NCBI RefSeq assembly: GCF_004405125.1 | Contig: NZ_SORX01000004.1 | Location: 124,001 to 188,000 of the forward strand | DNA: 64,000 nt | DNA from: Jeotgalibacillus salarius | GTDB lineage: Bacteria; Bacillota; Bacilli; Bacillales; Jeotgalibacillaceae | Direction of reading: 5' to 3' | Shown: piece after piece, positions 16,952 to 24,701 of the stretch | Position numbering within the stretch: the first letter of the stretch is position 1 | Layout: each line of letters opens with the position of its first letter | Notes under the pieces: generated by a model | The model's database searches: none | Seen by the model: only the letters and a program-made list of their open reading frames with translations | What the model was told of the DNA's origin: nothing | Translations under genes and position numbers: made by a program

Positions 16952-18340
16952 ATGGAAACGATAAAACCTGCAGTACAGAAGGAAATAAATAAGAATGAAT
17001 TGATTAAAAACAAAGAAATTGCCTCTTATTTCGGTTATGGATTTGGTCAGTGTATTAGCTTTGGATTGGTAGGTTCATATATTTTATTCTTCTATACTGA
17101 CATTCTCGGTATTTCAGCGGCTGCAGCAAGTATTATTTTTCTGGTTGCACGTACATGGGATGCAATTAATGATCCAATGATGGCTTCTATTATGGATACG
17201 AAGCACTCGAAACACGGGAAATTCCGTCCTTATTTAAAATATATGCCATTCTTTATAGCGGCAATTACAATCCTGTGTTTTCTTCCGCTAACCGGTCTGA
17301 GTGATACGTCCAAGATTATTTTCGCAGGAAGTACGTATATTTTATGGGGCATGATTTATACTGTTTCGGACGTTCCGTACTGGTCTCTTTCGACGGTGAT
17401 GAGTCAGGATACGCAACAGCGGACAAAGCTGATTACCTTTGCAAATATGGGCGTATTTGCCGGCATTGGTTTATCACCGGTTTTGTTCATTCCGCTGACT
17501 GAATTGCTGGGACAGGGTGACCAGGGACGGGGGTACTTCTTAGCCACAGTTGTGTTGATGGTAATTGCAGTGCCAATTATGTTAAATGGGTTTAAGAATA
17601 CGAAAGAAAGAGTAGAACCGCCTAAAACGAAAGTGAAAATATCAGATGCATTCAGAGCGATTAAAGCAAATAAGCCTATGTTTGCCATACTGGTTGTATT
17701 CTTCTGTAACGTATTTATGAATATTACGCAGGCGTTAAATGTTTTCTTTTTTACTTATAATATGGGAAATGCGTCACTCATGTCGATATTCGGTATTATC
17801 AGTCTCGCAAGTTGTATTGGATTCTTTGTTATTCCAAAGCTTACACGCAGATTTAAGAAGAAGCATCTATTGATGGCGATCGTTGCTGCAGACATCCTGA
17901 TCAGATTTGTATGGTTCTCTGTGGGCTACTCGAGCGTGGCAGTAACATTCACGTTTATTACGATTACGATGATTTTGTATACAGCTACCGGTCCACTAAT
18001 TTCATCTATGCTGGCTGAAACGATTGAATATACAGAATTGAAAACAGGTAAGCGAAGTGAAGCCATTACTTTTTCCGGGCAAACCTTTACTGGTAAATTG
18101 TCCATTGCAATTGCAGGGGGTCTGACTGGGGTGATTTTGACAATCATTAACTACGCTCCAAATCAGGCTCAGACGACAAGTACGATGGACGCATTATTTT
18201 TTGTCATCGTTTTATTACCGGCACTCGGTTCACTGATTCGTCTGATTGTGATGTACTTTTATTCATATACAGAGGATGAGTATAATCAGATTGTCATAAA
18301 GCTTGAAGAACGTAAGCTAAAGGAAAACGCAGCACATTAA
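16952..18340 (+). CDS. GPH-family sugar:cation symporter
   Basis: The 462-residue membrane protein has about 12 hydrophobic helices and the glycoside-pentoside-hexuronide family signatures: FGYGFGQCISFGLVGSYILFFYTD at the start, ARTWDAINDPMMASIMD in the helix 2-3 loop, and the RTKLITFANMG and TYILWGMIYTVSDVPYWSL segments. Members import glycosides with Na+ or H+. It follows the glycosidase by 20 bp with GGGGAGG before the ATG, so the two form an uptake-and-hydrolysis unit for an unidentified glycoside or glucuronide. Confidence 0.93.
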   Translation: METIKPAVQKEINKNELIKNKEIASYFGYGFGQCISFGLVGSYILFFYTDILGISAAAASIIFLVARTWDAINDPMMASIMDTKHSKHGKFRPYLKYMPFFIAAITILCFLPLTGLSDTSKIIFAGSTYILWGMIYTVSDVPYWSLSTVMSQDTQQRTKLITFANMGVFAGIGLSPVLFIPLTELLGQGDQGRGYFLATVVLMVIAVPIMLNGFKNTKERVEPPKTKVKISDAFRAIKANKPMFAILVVFFCNVFMNITQALNVFFFTYNMGNASLMSIFGIISLASCIGFFVIPKLTRRFKKKHLLMAIVAADILIRFVWFSVGYSSVAVTFTFITITMILYTATGPLISSMLAETIEYTELKTGKRSEAITFSGQTFTGKLSIAIAGGLTGVILTIINYAPNQAQTTSTMDALFFVIVLLPALGSLIRLIVMYFYSYTEDEYNQIVIKLEERKLKENAAH

Positions 18341-18349
18341 TTTATTACG

Positions 18350-18378
18350 CCCCCATTCCATACAGGATGGGGGTTTTC
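18350..18378 (+). terminator. Terminator of the glycosidase-transporter operon
   Basis: CCCCCAT and ATGGGGG pair across a 10-nt loop and are followed by TTTT. Confidence 0.85.
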
Positions 18379-18444
18379 ATATAGAAAGCATAGCCACTCT
18401 GCTATAATAAAGGAATATCAGAAGGATGTTCAGGTGGTGGAAAA

Positions 18445-19368
18445 GTGAAAAGTTTACAATTAACATTTGATAATATGCTGTCAATCAGTAAAGCGTTAGC
18501 GAATCAAACGCGGGTGGAAATATTAAAAATCTTAAGCGAAAAACCACACAATGTGAATGAACTCAAAACAAAATTAAATTTACCATTTTCAACAACAGCC
18601 TCTCATGTAAATAAACTCGAAGAAGTCGGTTTGATTGTGACAGAACTTGTGCCGGGAAGAGGGACTCAGAAAATAAGTGCGATTAATTATGATCAAATCG
18701 TGATGGACCTGTTCTGGGATCACTCAACTGCAGAACAGCAGGAAATCAACTTTGAGATGCCAATCGGCGATTACCTGGATTGCTATGTAGTACCCAATTG
18801 CGGGCTGGTAGCTGAAGATGGATATATCGGCGCACAGGACGATCCAAGGTCTTTTTATGAACCTGATAGAAAAAAAGCACAACTGCTTTTTTTCAGGGAC
18901 GGGTATGTGGAATATCGTTTTCCAAACCGCCTGCCTGATGGATCTCAGGCGAGTGAAATTGAATTCAGTGCCGAAGTTTGCTCGGAAGCGCCCAATTATA
19001 AACTAGACTGGCCGTCAGATATCACGGTCTGGGTCAATGAAAAAGAAATCGGGACATGGACCTCTCCAAGTGATTTTGGTGGAGAAAGAGGCCTCCAGAC
19101 GCCTGAATGGTGGCGCACAAACTACACGCAATACGGCCTGCTGAAACAATGGAAAATCACTAAAGAAGGCTGCTTTATAGACAACATACAAGTAGAAACT
19201 GACCTGACATTGACTGACCTGATGCTGGAAGACAAACCCTACATCTCATTCAAAATCGGACTCAAAGAAGATGCTGTCAACGTAGGCGGCATGAACCTAT
19301 TTGGTCCTAAGTTTGGAAACCACGAACAGGGGATCAACATGCATATGAAATACCAAGAAAAGAAATAA
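18445..19368 (+). CDS. ArsR-type regulator with a large C-terminal sensor-like domain
   Basis: The 307-residue protein has an N-terminal winged helix (residues 10-85: ISKALANQTRVEILKILSEKPHNVNELKTKL and FSTTASHVNKLEEVGLI) and about 210 residues of β-rich sequence with many Trp and Tyr (PSDITVWVNEKEIGTWTSP, EWWRTNYTQYGLLKQW). It lacks the metal-binding Cys of classical ArsR proteins and is three times their length, so the C-terminus probably binds a sugar-like effector. It sits right after the glycosidase-transporter operon but behind a terminator, with a TATAAT nearby and a GTG start after GGTGG. Control of that operon is inferred. Confidence 0.85.
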   Translation: MKSLQLTFDNMLSISKALANQTRVEILKILSEKPHNVNELKTKLNLPFSTTASHVNKLEEVGLIVTELVPGRGTQKISAINYDQIVMDLFWDHSTAEQQEINFEMPIGDYLDCYVVPNCGLVAEDGYIGAQDDPRSFYEPDRKKAQLLFFRDGYVEYRFPNRLPDGSQASEIEFSAEVCSEAPNYKLDWPSDITVWVNEKEIGTWTSPSDFGGERGLQTPEWWRTNYTQYGLLKQWKITKEGCFIDNIQVETDLTLTDLMLEDKPYISFKIGLKEDAVNVGGMNLFGPKFGNHEQGINMHMKYQEKK

Positions 19369-19377
19369 GATTGGAAT

Positions 19378-19407
19378 CCGGGGATGCGGTGCATTTTCGG
19401 GTTTTTT
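19378..19407 (+). terminator. Terminator of the ArsR-type gene
   Basis: CCGGGGATGC pairs with GCATTTTCGG (three G·T pairs) across GGT and is followed by seven T. As at ohrA, the composite repeat starts directly after the T-tract. Confidence 0.7.
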
Positions 19408-19410
19408 TGG

Positions 19411-19692
19411 GTGTGAGGCATGTGCACTTTGGGGACGGAGGTTAGAATGTCATGAAATGTACAGAGGGGGACAGAGTTCTGGCCGCTTGCGGTTGGTCAG
19501 CTGGGCAGCCGCGCTGTTGCATAAATAATGAGTAGAACTATTTACACTATTCTTCGAAGGTTGGAAGATAAACGGCGAACCACCCGGATCATTCTTCGAA
19601 GATGGCGTTCTATTCTCCGAACCAGACCGGTTTTTCTCCGAACATCAGCAAATATTTCACGAATCCACCGTGATTCCGACCCCACTGTGCCA
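19411..19692. repeat. Composite intergenic element, copy B
   Basis: Long runs are shared with copy A at 14649: the left end (TGAGGCATGTGCACTTTGGG onward), the GTACAGAGGGGGACAGAGTT box, GGTCAGCTG and the six-unit CGAA array. The right end (GACCCCACTGTGCCAC) is a diverged palindrome arm. It lies between convergent ArsR and HxlR genes. Confidence 0.85.
19555..19680. repeat. 21-nt period CGAA array 2
   Basis: CGAA occurs at 19555, 19576, 19597, 19618, 19639 and 19660, with exact 21-nt steps. Units two and four begin CGAACCA; most are preceded by TTCTC or TTCTT. Translations of it give Arg-rich heptads on both strands, an artefact of the period. Confidence 0.9.
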
Positions 19693-19694
19693 CT

Positions 19695-19732
19695 AAAAAA
19701 AGCGGCTGGTGACGTACACCAGCCGCTTTTTT
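19695..19732. terminator. Bidirectional terminator
   Basis: AAAAAAGCGGCTGGTG and CACCAGCCGCTTTTTT form a 16-bp perfect stem with a 5-nt loop, just after the HxlR-type gene stop on the minus strand. Confidence 0.9.
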
Positions 19733-19735
19733 CAC

Positions 19736-20071
19736 TTATCCACCCTGAACAGTTCCCCATTCATGCATGGCTTCTAGTATTGGTTTTAAGGTAAGTCCTC
19801 GTTCTGAGATAGAATACTCTACTTTTGGCGGCATTTCATTATACTGCGTCCTAATGATCAGCCCTTCCTGTTCCAGTTCTTTTAGCTGCTGGCTGAGCAT
19901 TTTGTGTGTGATTCCGGGGAGGAGTCTTCTCAGCTCGTTGTAGCGCTGTGTTCCATCAAATGTGATATGCCAGAGAATGACGAGCTTCCATTTCCCGCCG
20001 ACTTTATTTAACGTATATTCAATTGAGCATTTCAGCTTGCCGTTGTCATCGACTTGAATCTCTTCAGTCAT
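19736..20071 (-). CDS. HxlR-family transcriptional regulator
   Basis: The 111-residue single-domain winged helix has the HxlR core: CSIEYTLNKVGGKWKLVILWHI, RYNELRRLLPGITHKMLSQQL (recognition helix) and YNEMPPKVEYSISERGLTLKPIL. A Cys sits at residue 15, in the region where the redox-sensing members (YodB, CatR, HypR) keep their reactive Cys, so thiol or electrophile sensing is possible. It is divergent from a VOC-family gene, with two overlapping palindromes between them. Likely a repressor of that gene and itself. Confidence 0.92.
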   Translation of the reverse strand: MTEEIQVDDNGKLKCSIEYTLNKVGGKWKLVILWHITFDGTQRYNELRRLLPGITHKMLSQQLKELEQEGLIIRTQYNEMPPKVEYSISERGLTLKPILEAMHEWGTVQGG

Positions 20072-20084
20072 TGTAATCCCTCCA

Positions 20085-20117
20085 ATACTACCTTTTTGGG
20101 TAGTATCTTCCCAAAAA
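20085..20117. promoter_or_regulatory. Overlapping palindromes, HxlR operator candidate
   Basis: ATACTACC and GGTAGTAT form a perfect 8-bp inverted repeat with 6-nt spacing, overlapped by TTTTTGGG and CCCAAAAA with 9-nt spacing. Both lie just before the HxlR-type gene and 73 bp before the VOC gene. Confidence 0.65.
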
Positions 20118-20189
20118 GTGCATTCTATTGTTTAGAAGAATACCCATTTATAATAGGGGTGTCAATCCAATAGAGGAGGTATTGTTAAT

Positions 20190-20684
20190 ATGACAACTTA
20201 TCCAAGAAATTTTTCTCATATCGGACTTTCAGTTCCGGATTTAGATGCAGCAGTGAAATTTTATACAGAGGTGTTTGGATGGTACACGATGATGGAACCG
20301 TCCCCTGTCTATAACGATGACACACCAATCGGGCAAATGTGCCGTGACGTATTCGGAAACGACTGGGAGGAATTTCGTATTGCTCATCTTTCAACAGGTG
20401 ATAAAATAGGGATCGAATTGTTCGAATTCCCTCAAAATGAGCAGCCGGATAACAACTTTGAATACTGGAAAACAGGTATTTTCCACTTCTGTATCCAGGA
20501 CCCCGACATTGAAGGACTTGTGGAGAAAATCATTGCGCACGGCGGTAAACAGCGCATGCCAATCCGTGAATACTATCCGGATGATAAGCCATATAAAATG
20601 GTATATGTAGAAGATCCGTTCGGCAATATTTTTGAGATTTATACGCATAGTTATGAGATGACTTATTCGGCGGGTGCTTATTAA
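20190..20684 (+). CDS. VOC-family dioxygenase/glyoxalase-like protein
   Basis: The 164-residue protein has vicinal-oxygen-chelate modules: NFSHIGLSVPDLDAAVKFYTEVFGW with a metal-type His, then GIFHFCIQDPDIEGLVEKI with a second His, and the VEDPFGNIFEIYTHSYE end with the Glu ligand. It is longer than the 120-residue members by a loop carrying GQMCRDVFGNDWEEF. Divergent from the HxlR-type regulator, it may detoxify a quinone, catechol or aldehyde; this is inferred from context. ATG 20190 follows GAGGAGG. Confidence 0.88.
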   Translation: MTTYPRNFSHIGLSVPDLDAAVKFYTEVFGWYTMMEPSPVYNDDTPIGQMCRDVFGNDWEEFRIAHLSTGDKIGIELFEFPQNEQPDNNFEYWKTGIFHFCIQDPDIEGLVEKIIAHGGKQRMPIREYYPDDKPYKMVYVEDPFGNIFEIYTHSYEMTYSAGAY

Positions 20685-20702
20685 ATCGTTGGAAACTATA
20701 AG

Positions 20703-20736
20703 AAAAGCGGCTGGCTTGTGCGCCTGCCGCTTTTTG
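20703..20736 (+). terminator. Terminator of the VOC gene
   Basis: AAAAGCGGCTGGC pairs with GCCTGCCGCTTTTT and is followed by T residues. Confidence 0.8.
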
Positions 20737-20771
20737 CATTTATATGAGGTAGGTCAAATGGCATGAAGTGT

Positions 20772-20876
20772 CGAAGGTGGGCGGCTGAGCGTCGAACGGC
20801 TTGGGCTTTCCGTCGAACACCACATGTTTTCCCTCGAACATATTGCAGCATTCTACGAACCTTCACGAACCACCCA
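20772..20876. repeat. 21-nt period CGAA array 3
   Basis: CGAA occurs at 20772, 20793, 20814, 20835 and 20856, with exact 21-nt steps, plus one off-phase CGAAC at 20866. The sequence between anchors differs from arrays 1 and 2, and no palindrome ends flank it. It ends four bases before the guaC stop. Confidence 0.88.
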
Positions 20877-20879
20877 AAC

Positions 20880-21863
20880 TCAATAAACCTTATCCCCATT
20901 AAAAATCGAATTCTTCACCACAACATAATCCACATGCTTAATGGATTCAAGAGAGTTCCCGCCTGCATAGGAAATGGCGGACTGCAGATCCTGTTCCATT
21001 TCTGTCAGTGTGTCCTGCAGGGAGCCTTTGTGCTCGACGAACATTTTTTTGCCTTCGACGTTTTTCTTTTCGCCTTTTTGAAATTCAGAAGCTGAGCCGA
21101 AGTATTCTTTGACGCGCTTGCCTTCAATTTCAGTTGTTTCACCTGGTGACTCATCGTGTCCTGCAAATAGTGAACCGATCATGACCATAGACGCGCCGAA
21201 TCGTACTGATTTTGCGATATCACCGTGTGTGCGAATGCCGCCGTCTGCGATGATGGGCTTACTTGCGGCTTTTGCGCACCAGCGAAGCGCAGCGAGCTGC
21301 CAGCCGCCTGTGCCGAAGCCGGTTTTGATCTTAGTGATACACACTTTACCAGGTCCAATGCCCACTTTTGTTGCGTCCGCACCGGCATGCTCAAGCTCTC
21401 TGACTGCTTCAGGTGTACCAACATTTCCTGCGATCACGAAGCTTTCAGGTAAATGCGTTTTAATATGCTGAATCATCCGGATCACTGCATTGGAATGACC
21501 GTGGGCAATATCAATCGTGATATAGTCAGGCACAAGCTTTTCAGCTGCCAATTCTTCGATAAATCCGTATTCCTCTTCCTTTACGCCAACACTGATCGAA
21601 GCAATGAAGCCTTTTGCATGCATATCTTTGATAAATGCAATACGCGTTTCGGGCTCAAAGCGGTGCATGATATAGAAGTAACCGTTTTCAGCTAAATACG
21701 CAGCAATCTTTTCATCTATAATTGTCTGCATATTCGCAGGTACAACAGGTAATTTAAATGTATGCGTGCCAAATTTCACAGAAGTATCACACTCAGAACG
21801 ACTATCTACCACACATTTTGCGGGAATTAATTGAATATCCTCGTAATCAAATACATTATCCAT
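20880..21863 (-). CDS. guaC: GMP reductase
   Basis: The 327-residue IMPDH/GMPR-family barrel converts GMP to IMP with NADPH, joining guanine salvage to adenine nucleotide supply. Visible: [15 protein letters not shown] at the N-terminus, [28 protein letters not shown] with the active-site Cys, and [14 protein letters not shown] with GASMVMIGS phosphate-binding loops. It lacks CBS domains, separating it from IMP dehydrogenase. ATG 21863 has AGGAG at 8-nt spacing; a GTG nine bases upstream overlaps that site and is unlikely. Confidence 0.96.
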   Translation of the reverse strand: MDNVFDYEDIQLIPAKCVVDSRSECDTSVKFGTHTFKLPVVPANMQTIIDEKIAAYLAENGYFYIMHRFEPETRIAFIKDMHAKGFIASISVGVKEEEYGFIEELAAEKLVPDYITIDIAHGHSNAVIRMIQHIKTHLPESFVIAGNVGTPEAVRELEHAGADATKVGIGPGKVCITKIKTGFGTGGWQLAALRWCAKAASKPIIADGGIRTHGDIAKSVRFGASMVMIGSLFAGHDESPGETTEIEGKRVKEYFGSASEFQKGEKKNVEGKKMFVEHKGSLQDTLTEMEQDLQSAISYAGGNSLESIKHVDYVVVKNSIFNGDKVY

Positions 21864-21900
21864 ATGAAACACTCCTAAAAGCGAATATTTTAATTAATTT

Positions 21901-21929
21901 ATTATAAAATTGTTCGTACATTTAGTAAT
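21901..21929 (-). promoter_or_regulatory. guaC promoter region with possible PurBox
   Basis: On the minus strand a perfect TATAAT lies 38 bp before the guaC start, and ACGAACAATT, close to the PurR PurBox core CGAAC, sits in the spacer. The -35 (ATTACT) is weak. PurR control is an inference from gene function and one half-site. Confidence 0.35.
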
Positions 21930-21991
21930 TTACCGTGTTTTGGATGAGATGTCAATTTAGTCGCGAAACAATTGATTGAATAAGCGGCGCG

Positions 21992-22582
21992 TTATTCGCC
22001 ACTCATCATTTTCATTGGTCCGTTTAAGTTGATTTTGACAACCAGCAGAGCCATTTCTTCAGGCGGTATTTTTCTTCCGTTAGCAAGCCAGTGCTGCAAC
22101 ATACCAACGATGGCACTTGTGACGTAGGCCATGACATAGTCAACATGAAAAGACACAGGTTCTTCTGCAGGGTGGCTGAGTCTCTCCATGTTTTTTTGAA
22201 TGAGTCCTTTCAGTCGATTATGAAACGATGGGTCCACCGTATTGACTAGCAGCATATAAAATAAGTCAGCTTCCTGATCCAGATAATGAAAAAGTTCTGT
22301 TGCGAATATTTTCAATGTATCCGGTTTTTCTGTCAGAACATTGATCTTCTCTGTCATTCTGGTCGTGACAATCATCCATAAATGATCCAGCAGCTCCTGC
22401 TGTATTTTTTCAAGCAGGTCAAACTTGTCTGTGTAATGAAGGTAAAAAGTGCCCCGGTTGATTTCAGCTTCATCACAAATATCACTGACGCTGATCCGCG
22501 CAAATGTTTTTTTATCTACAAGTCTGAGTAGTGCATGCCGGATGGCTTTTTTCGTTTTCTTCACACGTAAATCCTGCTTCAT
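21992..22582 (-). CDS. TetR/AcrR-family transcriptional regulator
   Basis: The 196-residue protein has the N-terminal TetR helix-turn-helix (KKTKKAIRHALLRLVDKKTFARISVSDICDEAEINRGTFYLHYTDKFDLLEKI) and a helical ligand-binding C-terminus typical of the AcrR/YfiR group. ATG 22582 follows GAGGGGG; the frame reaches 22621 without a better site. It is divergent from the ABC-2 exporter pair and probably represses it in answer to a drug or lipid. The effector is unknown. Confidence 0.92.
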   Translation of the reverse strand: MKQDLRVKKTKKAIRHALLRLVDKKTFARISVSDICDEAEINRGTFYLHYTDKFDLLEKIQQELLDHLWMIVTTRMTEKINVLTEKPDTLKIFATELFHYLDQEADLFYMLLVNTVDPSFHNRLKGLIQKNMERLSHPAEEPVSFHVDYVMAYVTSAIVGMLQHWLANGRKIPPEEMALLVVKINLNGPMKMMSGE

Positions 22583-22692
22583 CGTTTTCCCCCTCTGAAA
22601 AAGTATAACGATAATAGACAATCAGCCTGCAATTGTTAATTAATCAACAAATACATAGAAAATAACGATTGTAATATCTCCTCAATTTAATA

Positions 22693-22714
22693 TGATTATA
22701 ATCAACACAGTGTT
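22693..22714. promoter_or_regulatory. Candidate TetR operator/promoter of the ABC exporter
   Basis: A perfect 12-bp palindrome TGATTATAATCA contains the TATAAT -10 and is followed at once by AACACAGTGTT, near-symmetric. A repressor bound here would cover the promoter of the exporter genes. Confidence 0.4.
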
Positions 22715-22753
22715 CATTAAGCAATGATTTGTCTAATAGAAAGGAGCATTTAT

Positions 22754-23476
22754 ATGCATGCAGTGGAGGTATCAGGCATATCGAAATCTTTTGGGAAAAC
22801 AGAGGTTTTAAAAGATATTTCTTTTTCGGTCAGTAAGGGAGAAATTGTCGGGCTCATCGGGCCATCAGGTTCAGGGAAAACGACCGTGGTCAAAACGATT
22901 ATTGGCATGGAGAAAGCGGATGAAGGCAAGGTGACCGTTCAGAATCAACGCATGCCAAACCGCCTGTTGTTAAATCAGATTGGCTATATGGCCCAGTCTG
23001 ACGCGCTGTATATGGAGCTGAGTGCTGAGCAGCAGCTGGTTTTCTTTTCAAAGCTGTATGGCGTACCTAAAAACAAAAGGAAGCAGCGTATCAGTGAATG
23101 TATGGGTCTTGTTGATTTAGAAAAGGACTTATCAAAAAAGGTGATGATTTATTCTGGTGGAATGAAAAGGCGGTTATCTTTAGCGCTGGCTCTGCTGCAT
23201 GAGCCGGACATTCTTGTATTGGATGAACCGACAGTTGGAATTGATCCAAGACTGAGAAAACAGATCTGGGAGAAGCTTCAGTTACTGAAGGAGCAGGGTG
23301 GCTCTATTCTGGTAACGACACATGTAATGGATGAAGCAGAACGCTGTGACAGGCTGGTACTTTTACTCGAAGGCTCAGTTTTAGCAGTCGGAACGCCTCA
23401 GGAGCTGAAAAATCAATTTAACACAGATTCGATTGAATCAATCTTTCTATTAAAGAAAGCTGGTGAATCAGCATGA
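22754..23476 (+). CDS. ABC exporter ATP-binding subunit
   Basis: The 240-residue ATPase has Walker A GPSGSGKTT, Q-loop GYMAQSDALY, signature YSGGMKRR, Walker B ILVLDEPT and the switch His in TTHVMDEAE. The sequence type is that of drug or lipid ABC-2 exporters (CcmA/NatA-like). ATG 22754 follows AAAGGAG; the upstream frame to 22724 has no site. Its stop overlaps the permease start by ATGA. Regulation by the divergent TetR-type gene is likely. Confidence 0.94.
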   Translation: MHAVEVSGISKSFGKTEVLKDISFSVSKGEIVGLIGPSGSGKTTVVKTIIGMEKADEGKVTVQNQRMPNRLLLNQIGYMAQSDALYMELSAEQQLVFFSKLYGVPKNKRKQRISECMGLVDLEKDLSKKVMIYSGGMKRRLSLALALLHEPDILVLDEPTVGIDPRLRKQIWEKLQLLKEQGGSILVTTHVMDEAERCDRLVLLLEGSVLAVGTPQELKNQFNTDSIESIFLLKKAGESA

Positions 23477-24564
23477 GGATGCTTGCAGTAGCTGAACGGA
23501 TTATTCAGCAGATTTTTAAAGACCGCAGAACACTCGCGTTAATGCTTGTTGCACCATTACTGATTCTGACACTTGTTTATTTCCTCTTTCAGACTGATCA
23601 GGAGAGCATTGCACGCATTGGTGAAACAGGCTTAACGGATCCGATGGGTGATCAGCTTGAAGAGGCGGATGTTGATCTTGTCTCTGTAGAACCGAATGAA
23701 TCCTTAAAAGAACTTTTGCTTAATGAAGATCTGGATGCTTATTTTCTTTTGGAGGATGACCTGCTTCAAGTCACTTACAATGCGAGTTCTACTACCACGA
23801 TTGGCAGTGTAAAGGCACAGATTGCCGGACTTCGCCAGCAGCATTTCGCTTTGCAGGTAGAGGAAGTAATGATGAAGGCAGCTGAAAGCGGGCTGATTCA
23901 GCCGGATGAAGCGCCAGGGTTTCTCAATATAGAGGAAACATACGAGTTTGGATCAGACGAAACAACATTTTTTGATACAATCAGTCCATTTTTAATCGGG
24001 TTCTTCGTTTTCTTTTTTGTATTTCTGATTTCCGGGATTTCGCTTTTGCGTGAAAGGACAACGGGCACGCTTGACCGGTTGCTTGCAACACCTGTGAAGC
24101 GTTCTGATATTGTATTTGGCTATCTGATTGGGTATGGCATATTTGCTGTCATTCAGACCATCATTGTCGTCTTTTACAGTACGTATATTCTGGACATTCA
24201 GATTGCAGGAAGCATTTGGTATGTGCTGCTGATTAACAGTCTGATTGCTTTTGTAGCGCTGGCGTTTGGACTGTTACTATCCACTTTTGCCAATTCTGAG
24301 CTTCAGATGGTTCAGTTCATTCCGATTGTCGTCATTCCGCAGATCTTTTTCGCCGGCCTCCTACCAGTAGACTCACTGCAGGAATGGCTTCAGGTAATTG
24401 CGAAAATCATGCCGCTTTATTATGGTGGTGATGCTTTAAAAGCTGTGATGATCTTCGGTCGGGGGATAGATGACATTCTGCTTGATCTTTTCATTCTGTT
24501 CGGCATTGCGATTGTGTTTACATTCATAAACATTCAAGCATTAAAAAAATACAGAAAGATATAA
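23473..24564 (+). CDS. ABC-2 type exporter permease
   Basis: The 363-residue membrane subunit has one N-terminal helix (LALMLVAPLLILTLVYFLF), an extracytoplasmic domain of about 130 residues, then five helices beginning FLIGFFVFFFVFLISGISLL, followed by the family signature RERTTGTLDRLLATPVKRSDIVFGY. It pairs with the preceding ATPase (four-base overlap). Substrate unknown; the YhfI/LinearmycinR-like layout suggests export of a membrane-active compound, which is inference. Confidence 0.92.
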   Translation: MRMLAVAERIIQQIFKDRRTLALMLVAPLLILTLVYFLFQTDQESIARIGETGLTDPMGDQLEEADVDLVSVEPNESLKELLLNEDLDAYFLLEDDLLQVTYNASSTTTIGSVKAQIAGLRQQHFALQVEEVMMKAAESGLIQPDEAPGFLNIEETYEFGSDETTFFDTISPFLIGFFVFFFVFLISGISLLRERTTGTLDRLLATPVKRSDIVFGYLIGYGIFAVIQTIIVVFYSTYILDIQIAGSIWYVLLINSLIAFVALAFGLLLSTFANSELQMVQFIPIVVIPQIFFAGLLPVDSLQEWLQVIAKIMPLYYGGDALKAVMIFGRGIDDILLDLFILFGIAIVFTFINIQALKKYRKI

Positions 24565-24629
24565 CTTTAACACAAGAATGTCTTTGCCATTATAAACTGA
24601 TGGAGACACTTTTTTGTATTCAAAAAAAG

Positions 24630-24683
24630 TGGGGATGGAGGTCTCGCTACTAATTTATCTTCGTAGCGTGATCTCCATCCCCA
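24630..24683. repeat. Palindrome related to the GGGGACGGAG family / terminator
   Basis: TGGGGATGGAGGTCTCGCTAC pairs with GTAGCG, TGATCTCCATCCCCA, with two mismatches and a 12-nt loop; A7 precedes and TTTT follows. It sits between convergent genes and, unlike other copies, could work as a bidirectional terminator. Confidence 0.75.
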
Positions 24684-24701
24684 TTTTATAAAATCAAACT
24701 G

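Noticed and set aside
19528-19794. Arg-rich ORFs on both strands over the CGAA arrays (also 20763-21095)
   Set aside because: They are produced by the 21-nt period, which reads as heptads in any open frame; there is no ribosome binding site, both strands are open, and the ORFs run into terminators or guaC.
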